From Exiguobacterium sp. AM39-5BH (GTDB lineage: Bacteria; Bacillota; Bacilli; Exiguobacteriales; Exiguobacteriaceae): a stretch of DNA of 64,000 nucleotides. The stretch lies in contig NZ_QSGS01000001.1 in assembly GCF_003467445.1 (NCBI RefSeq), positions 124,001-188,000 of the forward strand, in the 5' to 3' direction. The notes below the pieces were generated by a model. The model was not told where the DNA came from. It searched no databases and saw only the letters and a list, made by a program, of their open reading frames with translations. The position numbers were made by a program, and so were the translations under genes. Shown piece after piece: positions 17,988-25,638 of the stretch (positions are counted from its first letter, which is position 1; the number at the start of each line of letters is the position of its first letter).

Positions 17988-18023
17988 AAAAGGCTAGCCG
18001 TCCATATGGACGGTTAGCCTTTT
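17988..18023. terminator. Convergent terminator, amidohydrolase and nadK
   Basis: Long stem AAAGGCTAGCCGTCCA / TGGACGGTTAGCCTTT (one G-T pair), T-rich on both sides. Confidence 0.85.
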
Positions 18024-18028
18024 GTCGT

Positions 18029-18838
18029 TTAGAAGAATGAACGTTGTACTTTGTGCCAGAACGAATTGTTTTTCAACTTGACCGTTTTGACCACTTGGTC
18101 GGAGAGTTCGATATCAATTCGGTCGGTATATTTCAAGCTGAGCGCCTCGTTATCCATCCCGATAATCGGATAGTCGTTGCCGTCCTCGACGATACGAAGC
18201 GATAGTTTCCGTGAATCGTGGACGATGAAAGACGAGCCGAGCGTACGATACCGATTATTGTTCACTGATGCGATTTCACTCACTTGCATGCATGGGATGA
18301 GCGGGTCGACGATCGCACCGGCGAGCGATTTGTTGTATGCCGTCGAACCGGTCGGTGTGGAGACGACCATACCGTCGCCACGGAACGTTTCGAAGTGAAG
18401 ATCGTCAATATAAATCTCGATGGCGAGCGATTTGATGATACTTGATTTGATCGAGGCCTCATTCAAACAAAGCATCGGAGTCGATTCATTGATCGACGCT
18501 GACAAGAGGGGATACTTCCGTACCTCAAGACCAGCCTCGATTCGAGCACTATTGTCCGAGAACAAGCGGTCGACTTCGTCTAGCTTATGTATATCGAAGT
18601 CACAATAAAACTCGTTCAAGCCGCGCCCGAATCCGACATAGATGGCGTCTTGACGGAATCCGGTATAGCGGACGGCCTGCAAGAACGCGCCATCTCCCCC
18701 AACGGCGACGATAATGTTGGCGTCCTCAGGTCGAGTGACGACGTTAAAGCCGTATTTCTCGCCAATCTCGATTAATTTCTTAACTTCTTTTGTAAAGTCG
18801 TTGACGTTTCGATGGTATAAAAAAACGTTGTTTCTCAT
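18029..18838 (-). CDS. nadK: NAD kinase (YtdI/NadK2 type)
   Basis: Phosphorylates NAD to NADP. 269 residues, matching the 267-residue second NAD kinase of Bacillus. Visible are IIVAVGGDGAFLQA with the GGDG motif, CLNEASIKSS (NE motif), and GDGMVVSTPTGSTAYNKSLAG. AAAGGGG lies just upstream; ATG 18838 is better spaced than the in-frame ATG nine bases before it, and longer upstream extension has no ribosome site. Divergent from tpx. Confidence 0.93.
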   Translation of the reverse strand: MRNNVFLYHRNVNDFTKEVKKLIEIGEKYGFNVVTRPEDANIIVAVGGDGAFLQAVRYTGFRQDAIYVGFGRGLNEFYCDFDIHKLDEVDRLFSDNSARIEAGLEVRKYPLLSASINESTPMLCLNEASIKSSIIKSLAIEIYIDDLHFETFRGDGMVVSTPTGSTAYNKSLAGAIVDPLIPCMQVSEIASVNNNRYRTLGSSFIVHDSRKLSLRIVEDGNDYPIIGMDNEALSLKYTDRIDIELSDQVVKTVKLKNNSFWHKVQRSFF

Positions 18839-18872
18839 CCTGGTCATCCCCTTTGTCAATTGAGTCCCTTTC

Positions 18873-18880
18873 ATTATACA
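18873..18880 (-). promoter_or_regulatory. Promoter candidate for nadK
   Basis: Minus-strand TGTATAAT (TATAAT at 18878-18873), about 35 bases before the start codon; -35 poor. Confidence 0.35.
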
Positions 18881-18999
18881 GCGTTTTAGACGCTCGATAT
18901 AGGGAAAATCACAATCAGGCGTCTGAGGCAGGATGTTTGTCATGAAGAGGCCGCCATCGATATGATGAAGAAGTATAAAACGCTTAAGGGGATGAAACG

Positions 19000-19488
19000 A
19001 TGCCAACATTTAAAGGTAATACCGTTACACTGCAAGGAAACCCGGTCAAAGTAGGGGATCCTGCACCGGATTTCACGGCGCTCACGACGGAGCTTGAAGA
19101 GGTGACGCTCGCGTCATACCCAGGGAAAAAATTGATTAGCGTCGTGCCATCGATTGATACAGGTGTATGTGATGCTCAAACTCGAGCTTTCAACGAGAAG
19201 GCGTCATCACTCGGCGGCACTGTCTTGACAGTGTCTAACGACTTGCCATTTGCGCAACGTCGCTGGTGTGCAGCGTCGGGTCTCGACAACGTCATCATGA
19301 TATCAGATCACCGTGACCAATCGTTCGCAAAATCGTATGGGGTGTTGATGGAAGAACTTCGTTTACTCGCACGCTCAGTATTCGTGATCGACTCCAACAA
19401 TACGGTCCAGTACGTTCAATACATGGATGAGATGACAGACGAAGTTGATTTCGATGCGGCGCTCGAGGCGTTTGAGGCGGCAAACTGA
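19000..19488 (+). CDS. tpx: Thiol peroxidase
   Basis: Peroxiredoxin of the atypical 2-Cys Tpx family that reduces peroxides with thioredoxin. 162 residues. Peroxidatic cysteine in [18 protein letters not shown] (about residue 59), resolving cysteine in [13 protein letters not shown], and the family-typical [23 protein letters not shown] is placed before ATG 19000. The pair tpx-ytxK continues the Bacillus gene order. Confidence 0.97.
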   Translation: MPTFKGNTVTLQGNPVKVGDPAPDFTALTTELEEVTLASYPGKKLISVVPSIDTGVCDAQTRAFNEKASSLGGTVLTVSNDLPFAQRRWCAASGLDNVIMISDHRDQSFAKSYGVLMEELRLLARSVFVIDSNNTVQYVQYMDEMTDEVDFDAALEAFEAAN

Positions 19489-19538
19489 TTCGCTTGGCGA
19501 AACGACTGAAAATCGCTTACACTCATAGAAGTGAACCG

Positions 19539-19566
19539 ACCGGCTCTCCGCAAGAGAGCCGGTTTT
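19539..19566 (+). terminator. Terminator after tpx
   Basis: ACCGGCTCT / AGAGCCGGT stem with a seven-base loop, then TTTG. Confidence 0.8.
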
Positions 19567-19587
19567 GTATGGAAAGGATGATCGAAG

Positions 19588-20475
19588 ATGGAACGATTTG
19601 AACAACTATATCGAGATTGGAAGAAAGAAGCGAAGAAGCTGACGACAGACCTTGACCTATTACCGCTCGAGGCGTTGATTGAAGTGCTGGAGCGCGTCGA
19701 TGTGGAACAAGAGAAAATGGATGATGTTCGTAAAGCAGTCAGTTTGCTCGTCCTCGAGGAGACGTCGACGCTACCGCCGAACCACCAACCGACACCAGAT
19801 GCCGTCAGTTTGTTTATCGGTTATTTGGCAACGAAACTCGTCAAGAGCGGGGCGAACGTGCTCGAACTCGGCAGCGGCACGGGTACGCTCGTGCATGCTG
19901 TGCTGTCGCAATTGAAAGATGCTAGCGCGCAGGCGGTCGAAATTGATGAGACAATGCTTCGTCTATCGTACGCAATCAGTAACTTGCTCGGTAAACCGGT
20001 CTCGTACTTCCACCAAGATGCTCTCGCACCACTATTCGTTGAACCGAGCGACTTGGCGCTCGTCGATTTGTCGATTGGCTATTATCCGAACGACGACATG
20101 GCTGCAAGCTACTCCCTGAAACGAGAAGTGGGACATTCTTACTCACATTTCTTAATGATTGAGCAAGCGATGCGCCACTTGAAACCAGGCGGATATGGAA
20201 TTTTTGTCATCCCGAACAATTTGTTTGAACAGGATGATGAAGGGAAATTGAAACAGTGGATGGACCGTGAGGCCGTCGTCAAAGGTGTACTTCAATTACC
20301 GACGACCATGTTCAAAGATGAACGGTATGCAAAAAGCTTATTGATGTTACAAAAGCTTGGAGAAGGCGTTAAACGACCGAAACAAGCGCTCCTCGTCGAG
20401 TTACCATCGTTCATGGACGTACATGCTGTTGCTAACATTGTGAAACAGATTGACGAATGGTTTAAAACAACATAA
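19588..20475 (+). CDS. ytxK: YtxK, N6-adenine methyltransferase-like protein
   Basis: A class I SAM-dependent methyltransferase of the type I restriction HsdM/YtxK family, present widely in Bacillales without a restriction partner. 295 residues, shorter at the N-terminus than B. subtilis YtxK (about 329). TPDAVSLFIGYLATKLV precedes the SAM motif VLELGSGTGTLVHAVL; the catalytic NPPY position reads DLSIGYYPNDD, similar to the DLPVGYYP of YtxK, so DNA methylation activity is doubtful. IPNNLFEQDDEGKLKQW and KGVLQLPTTMFKDE are family-typical. It stands upstream of ackA as in Bacillus. Confidence 0.9.
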   Translation: MERFEQLYRDWKKEAKKLTTDLDLLPLEALIEVLERVDVEQEKMDDVRKAVSLLVLEETSTLPPNHQPTPDAVSLFIGYLATKLVKSGANVLELGSGTGTLVHAVLSQLKDASAQAVEIDETMLRLSYAISNLLGKPVSYFHQDALAPLFVEPSDLALVDLSIGYYPNDDMAASYSLKREVGHSYSHFLMIEQAMRHLKPGGYGIFVIPNNLFEQDDEGKLKQWMDREAVVKGVLQLPTTMFKDERYAKSLLMLQKLGEGVKRPKQALLVELPSFMDVHAVANIVKQIDEWFKTT

Positions 20476-20601
20476 TTTTTATTGGGCAAAAGACTTGAAA
20501 AGCATATGCAATATCAAGTATCTTCATTATGATACAGTTATCGGTTTTAAAGAGAACAGATAAAGACTCGTGTTTAAATCGAAAGGTAAGAGGTGTATGA
20601 C

Positions 20602-21813
20602 ATGACAAAAATTATGGCAGTCAACGCAGGTAGTTCGTCATTGAAGTTCCAACTTCTCGAGATGCCATCTGAGAAGATGCTCGCAGTAGGGCTCGTCGAG
20701 CGTGTGGGGAAAGAAGATGCGATCTTTACAATTAAATATGGCGAAGGACAAAAGTTCCATATCGTCACGCCGCTTCATTCACATAAAGAGGCGGTCGAAC
20801 TCTCGCTCGAAAAATTGATCGACCTTGATATTATCCAGTCGTTTGACGAAATCGCAGGCGTCGGACACCGTGTCCTTCACGGAAAAGAATTGTATGCGGA
20901 TTCGGTCGTGATCGACGACGAAGTCATGAAGAACATTGAATCGTTCGTAGAACTTGGGCCGCTCCACATTCCACCGAACTTGACTGGGATTCGTGCGTTC
21001 CAAGCCATTTTGCCGAATGTGCCGCAAGTGGCGGTCTTTGACACGGCTTTCCACCAGTCGATGCCGGAAGAAAACTTTTTGTACAGTCTTCCATACGAGT
21101 ACTACACGGAACATGGCGTCCGGAAGTACGGTTTCCATGGAACGAGCCACAAGTACGTCACACAACGTGCTGCTGAGCTTCTCGGTCGTCCGCTCGAAGA
21201 CCTTCGTTTAATCTCATGCCACCTCGGTAGCGGAGCGTCAATCGCAGCAGTCGCCGGTGGTCGTTCAATCGACACAACAATGGGCTTCACGCCACTCGAA
21301 GGAATCACGATGGGAACACGCTCGGGATCACTTGACCCGGCCCTCATCCCGTTCTTGATGGAGAAGACTGGTAAGTCAGCCGAAGATGTCTTGAACGTCA
21401 TGAACAAAGAGTCAGGCGTATACGGTCTCTCGGGTATTTCGAGTGACTTGCGAGATATCGAACAAGCAGCGGCCGAAGGCAATCACCGTGCCGAAGTTTC
21501 GCTTAAAATCTTCTCAAACCGCATTCATGGTTACATCGGTCAGTATGCGGCAGAGATGAATGGTGTTGATGCGATTATCTTCACAGCCGGTGTCGGAGAA
21601 AACTCGGACGTGATCCGTGAACGCATTCTTCGTGGCCTTGAGTTCATGGGCGTCTACTGGGACCCGTCACTTAACAACGGAGCCCGCGGGAAAGAGTTGT
21701 TCATCAACTACCCGCACTCGCCGGTCAAAGTCATCATCATTCCGACGAACGAAGAGTTGGTCATTGCGCGCGATACAGTTCGCGTCGCTAATCTCGTCGA
21801 GTCACACGTTTAA
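20602..21813 (+). CDS. ackA: Acetate kinase
   Basis: Interconverts acetyl phosphate and acetate with ATP formation, the overflow route opposite to AcsA. 403 residues with the acetokinase signatures [10 protein letters not shown] and [19 protein letters not shown], plus [10 protein letters not shown] and [20 protein letters not shown] at 20587-20592 favours ATG 20602 over the GTG nine bases before. Ends in a terminator. No convincing cre is visible upstream, although ackA is CcpA-activated in B. subtilis. Confidence 0.97.
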   Translation: MTKIMAVNAGSSSLKFQLLEMPSEKMLAVGLVERVGKEDAIFTIKYGEGQKFHIVTPLHSHKEAVELSLEKLIDLDIIQSFDEIAGVGHRVLHGKELYADSVVIDDEVMKNIESFVELGPLHIPPNLTGIRAFQAILPNVPQVAVFDTAFHQSMPEENFLYSLPYEYYTEHGVRKYGFHGTSHKYVTQRAAELLGRPLEDLRLISCHLGSGASIAAVAGGRSIDTTMGFTPLEGITMGTRSGSLDPALIPFLMEKTGKSAEDVLNVMNKESGVYGLSGISSDLRDIEQAAAEGNHRAEVSLKIFSNRIHGYIGQYAAEMNGVDAIIFTAGVGENSDVIRERILRGLEFMGVYWDPSLNNGARGKELFINYPHSPVKVIIIPTNEELVIARDTVRVANLVESHV

Positions 21814-21824
21814 ACTTTCCTCAA

Positions 21825-21859
21825 GTCTGCTCCGTTTTAAACGGGCAGGCTTTTTTTTT
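21825..21859 (+). terminator. Terminator after ackA
   Basis: GTCTGC-T-CCGT / ACGG-GCAGGC bulged stem followed by nine T. Confidence 0.85.
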
Positions 21860-22022
21860 AGTACTTTCGTCTGGTTTATTTTAAGAGGAAGCATGACAAA
21901 AGACATGACCAAAATGAAAGGTTTGTAACACTAGACTGAATATAGTCGCGTTTTCGTAACGTTTTCGATATAAATAATCCTTTAAAAGGAAATTAATATG
22001 TATATAGGCAATGATTTTTATT

Positions 22023-22057
22023 GAAACCGTCATCTTCAGTTAAAAGAAGACGGTTTT
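22023..22057 (+). terminator. Terminator-like hairpin without an obvious gene
   Basis: AAACCGTC / GACGGTTT perfect eight-base stem, with further TTC/GAA pairing inside, followed by TTTTG. ackA already ends at its own terminator 165 bases upstream and no reading frame of note lies between, so it may end a small transcript or be part of the downstream gene's control region. Confidence 0.45.
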
Positions 22058-22073
22058 GTAATGAAATCGTAAC
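22057..22073 (+). promoter_or_regulatory. WalR (YycF)-like box upstream of the 3D protein gene
   Basis: TGTAAT-GAAAT-CGTAAC fits the WalR direct repeat TGTWAH-N5-TGTWAH with one mismatch. WalR controls peptidoglycan hydrolases such as the 3D protein YocH in B. subtilis, which fits the downstream gene. Sequence match only. Confidence 0.4.
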
Positions 22074-22088
22074 TTGAGTGACACTCAA
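22074..22088. promoter_or_regulatory. Perfect 15-base palindrome, operator-like
   Basis: TTGAGTG-A-CACTCAA directly follows the WalR-like box. Unassigned; could bind a dimeric regulator. Confidence 0.35.
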
Positions 22089-22117
22089 ATGAATTTTAGT
22101 TGTAAAGGCACTTTGTC

Positions 22118-22180
22118 ATGTTTCGTCATATAGTTATCTGGACGAAACATTCGGTCATCGATATGACATGTTTCGTTTTT
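22118..22180 (+). promoter_or_regulatory. Attenuator-like leader with alternative hairpins before the 3D protein gene
   Basis: Three related segments occur in order: ATGTTTCGTC (22118-22127), its exact complement GACGAAACAT (22141-22150), and ATGTTTCGT (22168-22176) running into TTTTT. Segments 1+2 form an antiterminator; 2+3, with inner GTCAT/ATGAC pairing, form an intrinsic terminator. The two folds are mutually exclusive, the layout of transcription attenuators. Ligand or factor unknown. With the three entries above it fills the 435-base gap between ackA and the 3D gene. Confidence 0.55.
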
Positions 22181-22248
22181 AAAAAGGCACCATAGATTTG
22201 ACAACAAGAACATTCAACTAACAAACCGACTAGGAGAGGACAAACCAC

Positions 22249-22842
22249 ATGCTCAAAAAAATTGGAACGGTCTTACTACTGACGGTCATGACATTCGCTA
22301 TGCTCTTACCCCAACAACAAGTTGAGGCTTCTTCTAAAGTTTACGTACAAAGCCAAGTCAATGGATTGAACGTCCGTTCGGTTGGGACGCTCAGCGGTAA
22401 AGTAATCGGGAAAGTCAATAAAGGACAACAATTTCAACGCACCGGCTCGAAAGGTGCTTGGATTCGTATTAACTATAAAGGCAAGGCAGGTTGGATCGCT
22501 ACAAAGTACTTACGCACCGTGAAGAAAACGGTCGCGAAGACTAGTGTGAAAACATATACGATGAACGCATCTGCTTACACACCGTATTGCACAGGGTGTT
22601 CAGGCGTAACCGCATTAGGTTGGAACGTACGAGCACAAAAACGCAACGTCGTCGCTGTCGATCCACGCGTCATCCCGCTCGGTAAGAAAGTGCAAGTATA
22701 TGTCGGTGGGAAGTTGATGGGCACTTACACTGCGGCTGACACAGGTGGCGCCATCAAAGGCAACAAAATCGATATCTTGATGTACTCACAAAGTGCGGCA
22801 ATCAACTTTGGTCGCAAAACGGTTACTGTCAAAGTATTATAA
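22249..22842 (+). CDS. Secreted SH3b-3D domain protein (YocH/stationary-phase wall hydrolase type)
   Basis: Probable secreted peptidoglycan-lytic enzyme. 197 residues: Sec signal peptide at 1-27 (MLKKIGTVLLLTVMTFAMLL, cleavage after VEA), bacterial SH3 domain at about 30-85 (NGLNVRSVGTLSGKVIGKV, GKAGWIATKYL) for wall binding, and a C-terminal 3D domain named for its three aspartates: VDPRVIPLG, AADTGGAIKG and KIDILM. Two cysteines in YTPYCTGCSG. AGGAGAGG is well placed upstream. It has a long structured upstream region and its own terminator. Confidence 0.9.
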   Translation: MLKKIGTVLLLTVMTFAMLLPQQQVEASSKVYVQSQVNGLNVRSVGTLSGKVIGKVNKGQQFQRTGSKGAWIRINYKGKAGWIATKYLRTVKKTVAKTSVKTYTMNASAYTPYCTGCSGVTALGWNVRAQKRNVVAVDPRVIPLGKKVQVYVGGKLMGTYTAADTGGAIKGNKIDILMYSQSAAINFGRKTVTVKVL

Positions 22843-22852
22843 TATGTGAACG

Positions 22853-22884
22853 AGGGGCTATCGCAATTGCGGTGGCCCTTTTTT
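22853..22884 (+). terminator. Terminator after the 3D protein gene
   Basis: GGGCTATCGC-AATT-GCGGTGGCCC ten-base stem with two G-T pairs, followed by eight T counting TTTTTT tail. Confidence 0.85.
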
Positions 22885-22887
22885 AAA

Positions 22888-23467
22888 CAGTTCTATGGAT
22901 ATGACTTCACTTATTTATTAAGAGAGCGGGTGTTTCAGCCGATGGGACTCACACGAACGGAATGGGCGACTCAAGTGGCATCGGGTCTTGTAAAAGTCGT
23001 GGACGACCCTGGCGAGGAAGCGTCGTATCAATTGTATCCGTTTGATGATGGGATGGGGTCGAACTTACATACGGCGGCGCGAGAATTCGCAGCTGGGGTA
23101 ATCTTAATTTGAACAACAGACGTCATCTTGGCGTTCAGATTGTGCCGACAGAAGTGATTCGACTCGCGACCTCGATTCAAAGCCCTGAATATGCTAACGA
23201 GATGTTCCTACCAACAGGTTGTTCTGGTATGTCCAGGGCGAACCGAAAGCGTGGAGGGAACTCGGGGAGGCTGTACCAGCTGGATCGTATCAAATTCTCG
23301 GGAACACCGGGCCGTTGCTATTGGTCATTCCCGCCTATCGAGCGGTCGTCGTCAGGATGTATAACAAGCGCTATAACTATGGTGGCGAGCGGTATCTTGA
23401 TTATTTGCGCGAGTTCAGTAACTTAGCGGCTGAGACGGTTCGGTCGGCCGGTGCCCCGATGCAGTAG
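22888..23467 (+). pseudogene. 3' remnant of a beta-lactamase-family serine hydrolase
   Basis: The C-terminal part of a class C beta-lactamase/esterase-like protein is readable in three successive frames: YLLRERVFQPMGLTRTEW and MGSNLHTAAREFAA; then WGNLNLNNRRHLGVQIVPTE; then LFWYVQGEPKAW and VIPAYRAVVVRMYNKRYNYG to the stop at 23467. The shifts, each equal to one missing base, are near 23093 and 23217. The N-terminal half with the SxxK nucleophile is absent: homology begins directly behind the preceding terminator. Even with the shifts repaired, no start codon or active site remains, so this is a true gene remnant. Confidence 0.8.
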
Positions 23468-23480
23468 CGACCCCACAGAA

Positions 23481-23512
23481 AAGGGCCAACGCGTGCGCGC
23501 TGGCCCTTGATT
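23481..23512 (-). terminator. Terminator after uspA (convergent)
   Basis: AAGGGCCA / TGGCCCTT stem with inner GCG pairing; on the minus strand followed by TTTTC. Confidence 0.75.
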
Positions 23513-23514
23513 GG

Positions 23515-23952
23515 TTATTGGCGAACGATGAGAACGTCACACTTCGAGTAGCGGACGATGCTTTCGGAGACGCTACCGATGAAGAAGCGTTCGACGGCGT
23601 TCAACCCGGTCGCTCCACAGATGATGAGATCAATGTCGTGATTCGGTGCGATTTTTTTAGCGATCGTCACTTTCGGAGAGCCATACTCGATGACCGTCTC
23701 GACTTCTTTGACGCCTCGTTCTTTTGCGCGATTAACGTAGTCCTCTAACAATTCTTTGGCATACGTTTCGGCACGCTCGGTAATCGTCCGGTCGTACGCT
23801 TCAACCGTGGCGAACGTCCGTGTATCGATGACGTGACCGATGTACAATTTGCCATCGTTTCGAAGCGCGACGTCGATTGCTGTTTCAAATGCGCGTTCGG
23901 CTTCTTTCGAACCGTCGACGGCAGATAGAATATGTTTGTAGACAATTGCCAT
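23515..23952 (-). CDS. Universal stress protein, UspA family
   Basis: 145 residues, a single Usp domain: N-terminal MAIVYKHILSAVDGSKEAER, and the nucleotide-binding loop GATGLNAVERFFIGSVSESI near the end (G-2x-G-9x-G-S pattern), so ATP binding is expected. Its precise role in stress survival is unknown. The ATG at 23952 is preceded by a weak AAAGGTTGGG; a longer in-frame extension to 24009 has no ribosome site and poor similarity. Confidence 0.9.
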   Translation of the reverse strand: MAIVYKHILSAVDGSKEAERAFETAIDVALRNDGKLYIGHVIDTRTFATVEAYDRTITERAETYAKELLEDYVNRAKERGVKEVETVIEYGSPKVTIAKKIAPNHDIDLIICGATGLNAVERFFIGSVSESIVRYSKCDVLIVRQ

Positions 23953-24134
23953 GTAAATCCCAACCTTTCGCTTGAAATGTACGTGCGGCTTACATGTATA
24001 GTATACCACTTCTCTCTAAGTTCACGCCCGGTTCTTTCAGAAATGTGTGAATTTTTCACAACTTTCTCATCGAACAGGTTGATGTTTGGAAATGGGGGAT
24101 GGAACGGGTAAGATGATACAGAGGAGGGATGACG

Positions 24135-24860
24135 ATGAAACATGTGGTCATCACGGCTGGTGCGAAAGGGATTGGCCGCATTGTGACGGAACGATTGTTA
24201 GAAGAGGGATGGCACGTCAGCGTGTTACAACGTAAGCCGATCGATTGGGAGCATGAACGGTTACATATGGTCGAGGCTCCGTTGACGGATCGGAAAGCCG
24301 TCCTGCATGCATATGAAGAGGCCGTGGCTAAGTTCGGGGAACCGGACGCGCTCATCTTGAATGCCGGTCCCTATATTTTTGAACGGAAATGTCTCGTCGA
24401 CTTGACGGACGACGAATGGGACGAGGTCATCACAGGCAACTTGTCGGCCTCGTTTTGGTTGATGCGCCGGGCCATCCCGAGCATGCGGACGAACCGGTTC
24501 GGCCGCATCATCACATACGGTTTTCCAGAAAGTGGGACAGCACCGGGTTGGATTCATCGTTCAGCGTTCGCGGCAGCCAAAACAGGGCTTGTCAGTTTGA
24601 CGAAATCGGTCGCACTCGAGGAAGCGGCGCATGGCATTACGGCGAATATGATCAACCCCGGAAATATCGTCGGGGCCCAAAAAGAGATGCGCATCGAGGC
24701 GGCCGAACCAGACGACCAGACGCCGGTCGGACGACACGGGACGGGCGAAGATATCGCCCGCATGATTTTATTCCTGCTCGATCGGGATTCCGACATGGTC
24801 ACAGGTGCCGTCATCGATGTGACTGGAGGCGTCAATGTCGTCCATCAATATCGTAAATAA
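24135..24860 (+). CDS. Short-chain dehydrogenase/reductase (YtkK-like)
   Basis: 241-residue NAD(P)-dependent oxidoreductase. Rossmann motif TAGAKGIGR at about residue 7, LNAGPYIFE in place of the usual NNAG, catalytic Ser in GFPESGT region followed by SAFAAAKTGLVSLTKS (the YxxxK tyrosine position reads F-A-A-A-K), and DVTGGV at the end. The apparent Tyr-to-Phe change in the active site suggests altered or lost catalysis. GAGGAGGG at 24121-24128 suits ATG 24135. A phosphoesterase gene follows 13 bases later. Confidence 0.85.
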   Translation: MKHVVITAGAKGIGRIVTERLLEEGWHVSVLQRKPIDWEHERLHMVEAPLTDRKAVLHAYEEAVAKFGEPDALILNAGPYIFERKCLVDLTDDEWDEVITGNLSASFWLMRRAIPSMRTNRFGRIITYGFPESGTAPGWIHRSAFAAAKTGLVSLTKSVALEEAAHGITANMINPGNIVGAQKEMRIEAAEPDDQTPVGRHGTGEDIARMILFLLDRDSDMVTGAVIDVTGGVNVVHQYRK

Positions 24861-24873
24861 GGGAGGGATCCGT

Positions 24874-25596
24874 ATGAAGTTGGCCATATTGACCGACATC
24901 CACGGGAACGTCCGAGCGCTCGACACGGTGCTGGCCGAGCTCGACCGACACCGTGTCGACGAGATATGGAGTTTGGGAGATATGATCGCGATGGGACCGG
25001 ACTCGAATGAGGTGATGGCGCGTTTGCTCGACCGTGGCGTACGCATGATTACGGGTAACCATGACGAGGCCGTTTTGTCGCTTCTGGCGGGAAAAGGACA
25101 TCCGGAAAGCTACGCTCATACCCGCCCGCATCACGAATGGGTGGCGCGCACATTGAAGCCAGACTATGCGGAAGCGCTGTTCAAATTGCCGCGCACAATT
25201 GAACAGGTGGTTGAGGGTACCCGGGTATACGGGATCCATTATCATATTCCGATTGAGAAACGAGACGCGCTAATCACCGAGGAGCCGTTCCATGACATTG
25301 TCGAGGCGACGCTTTCGAATATGCAGTCGCTTTATGCGTCGTATGAAGTGGACGTCATTTGTTTCGGACATCATCATCCGGAGCACATGTTCAAGGATAA
25401 TAAAAAACATTACTTCAACCCCGGGGCGCTTGGTGTCGCTCGTGATGATTTGGCCCGCTATGGAATACTTGAATGGGGTGAGACGGGATTTGCGATTCGT
25501 CCGCAAGCAGTGCCTTATGACAAACGTTCGTTTTTAGAGGAGATGGAGCGGCGTAACGTGCCGCAACGAGACATTATGTTCAAACTCTTTTATTGA
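24874..25596 (+). CDS. Calcineurin-like metallophosphoesterase (YfcE/MJ0936-like)
   Basis: 240 residues. Metal-binding motifs in order: LTDIHGNVRAL (D-x-H), SLGDMIAMGP (GD), ITGNHDEAVL (GNHD), and FGHHHPEHM plus FNPGALGVARDD near the C-terminus. Such proteins hydrolyse phosphodiesters or phosphoproteins; the substrate is not evident. GGAGGG precedes ATG 24874. Likely co-transcribed with the dehydrogenase gene just upstream. Confidence 0.88.
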   Translation: MKLAILTDIHGNVRALDTVLAELDRHRVDEIWSLGDMIAMGPDSNEVMARLLDRGVRMITGNHDEAVLSLLAGKGHPESYAHTRPHHEWVARTLKPDYAEALFKLPRTIEQVVEGTRVYGIHYHIPIEKRDALITEEPFHDIVEATLSNMQSLYASYEVDVICFGHHHPEHMFKDNKKHYFNPGALGVARDDLARYGILEWGETGFAIRPQAVPYDKRSFLEEMERRNVPQRDIMFKLFY

Positions 25597-25638
25597 ATCA
25601 CAAGAAACAGCCTTGTATGGCTGGTTTTCTTGTGATTA
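25595..25638. terminator. Convergent terminator, phosphoesterase and Xaa-Pro peptidase
   Basis: AATCACAAGAAA-CAGCC / GGCTGG-TTTTCTTGTGATT stem, nearly continuous over 17 pairs. Confidence 0.75.

Noticed and set aside
20476..20601. cre site upstream of ackA
   Set aside because: The nearest candidate TTGAAAAGCATATGCA lacks the central CG and has at least three mismatches.
21860..22117. c-di-AMP (ydaO/yuaA) riboswitch before the 3D protein gene
   Set aside because: The G-rich conserved cores of that riboswitch are not present; the region is AT-rich.
23109..23426. Separate gene inside the hydrolase remnant
   Set aside because: Only its first half has similarity (NNRRHLGVQIVPTEV) and that belongs to the broken serine hydrolase frame.
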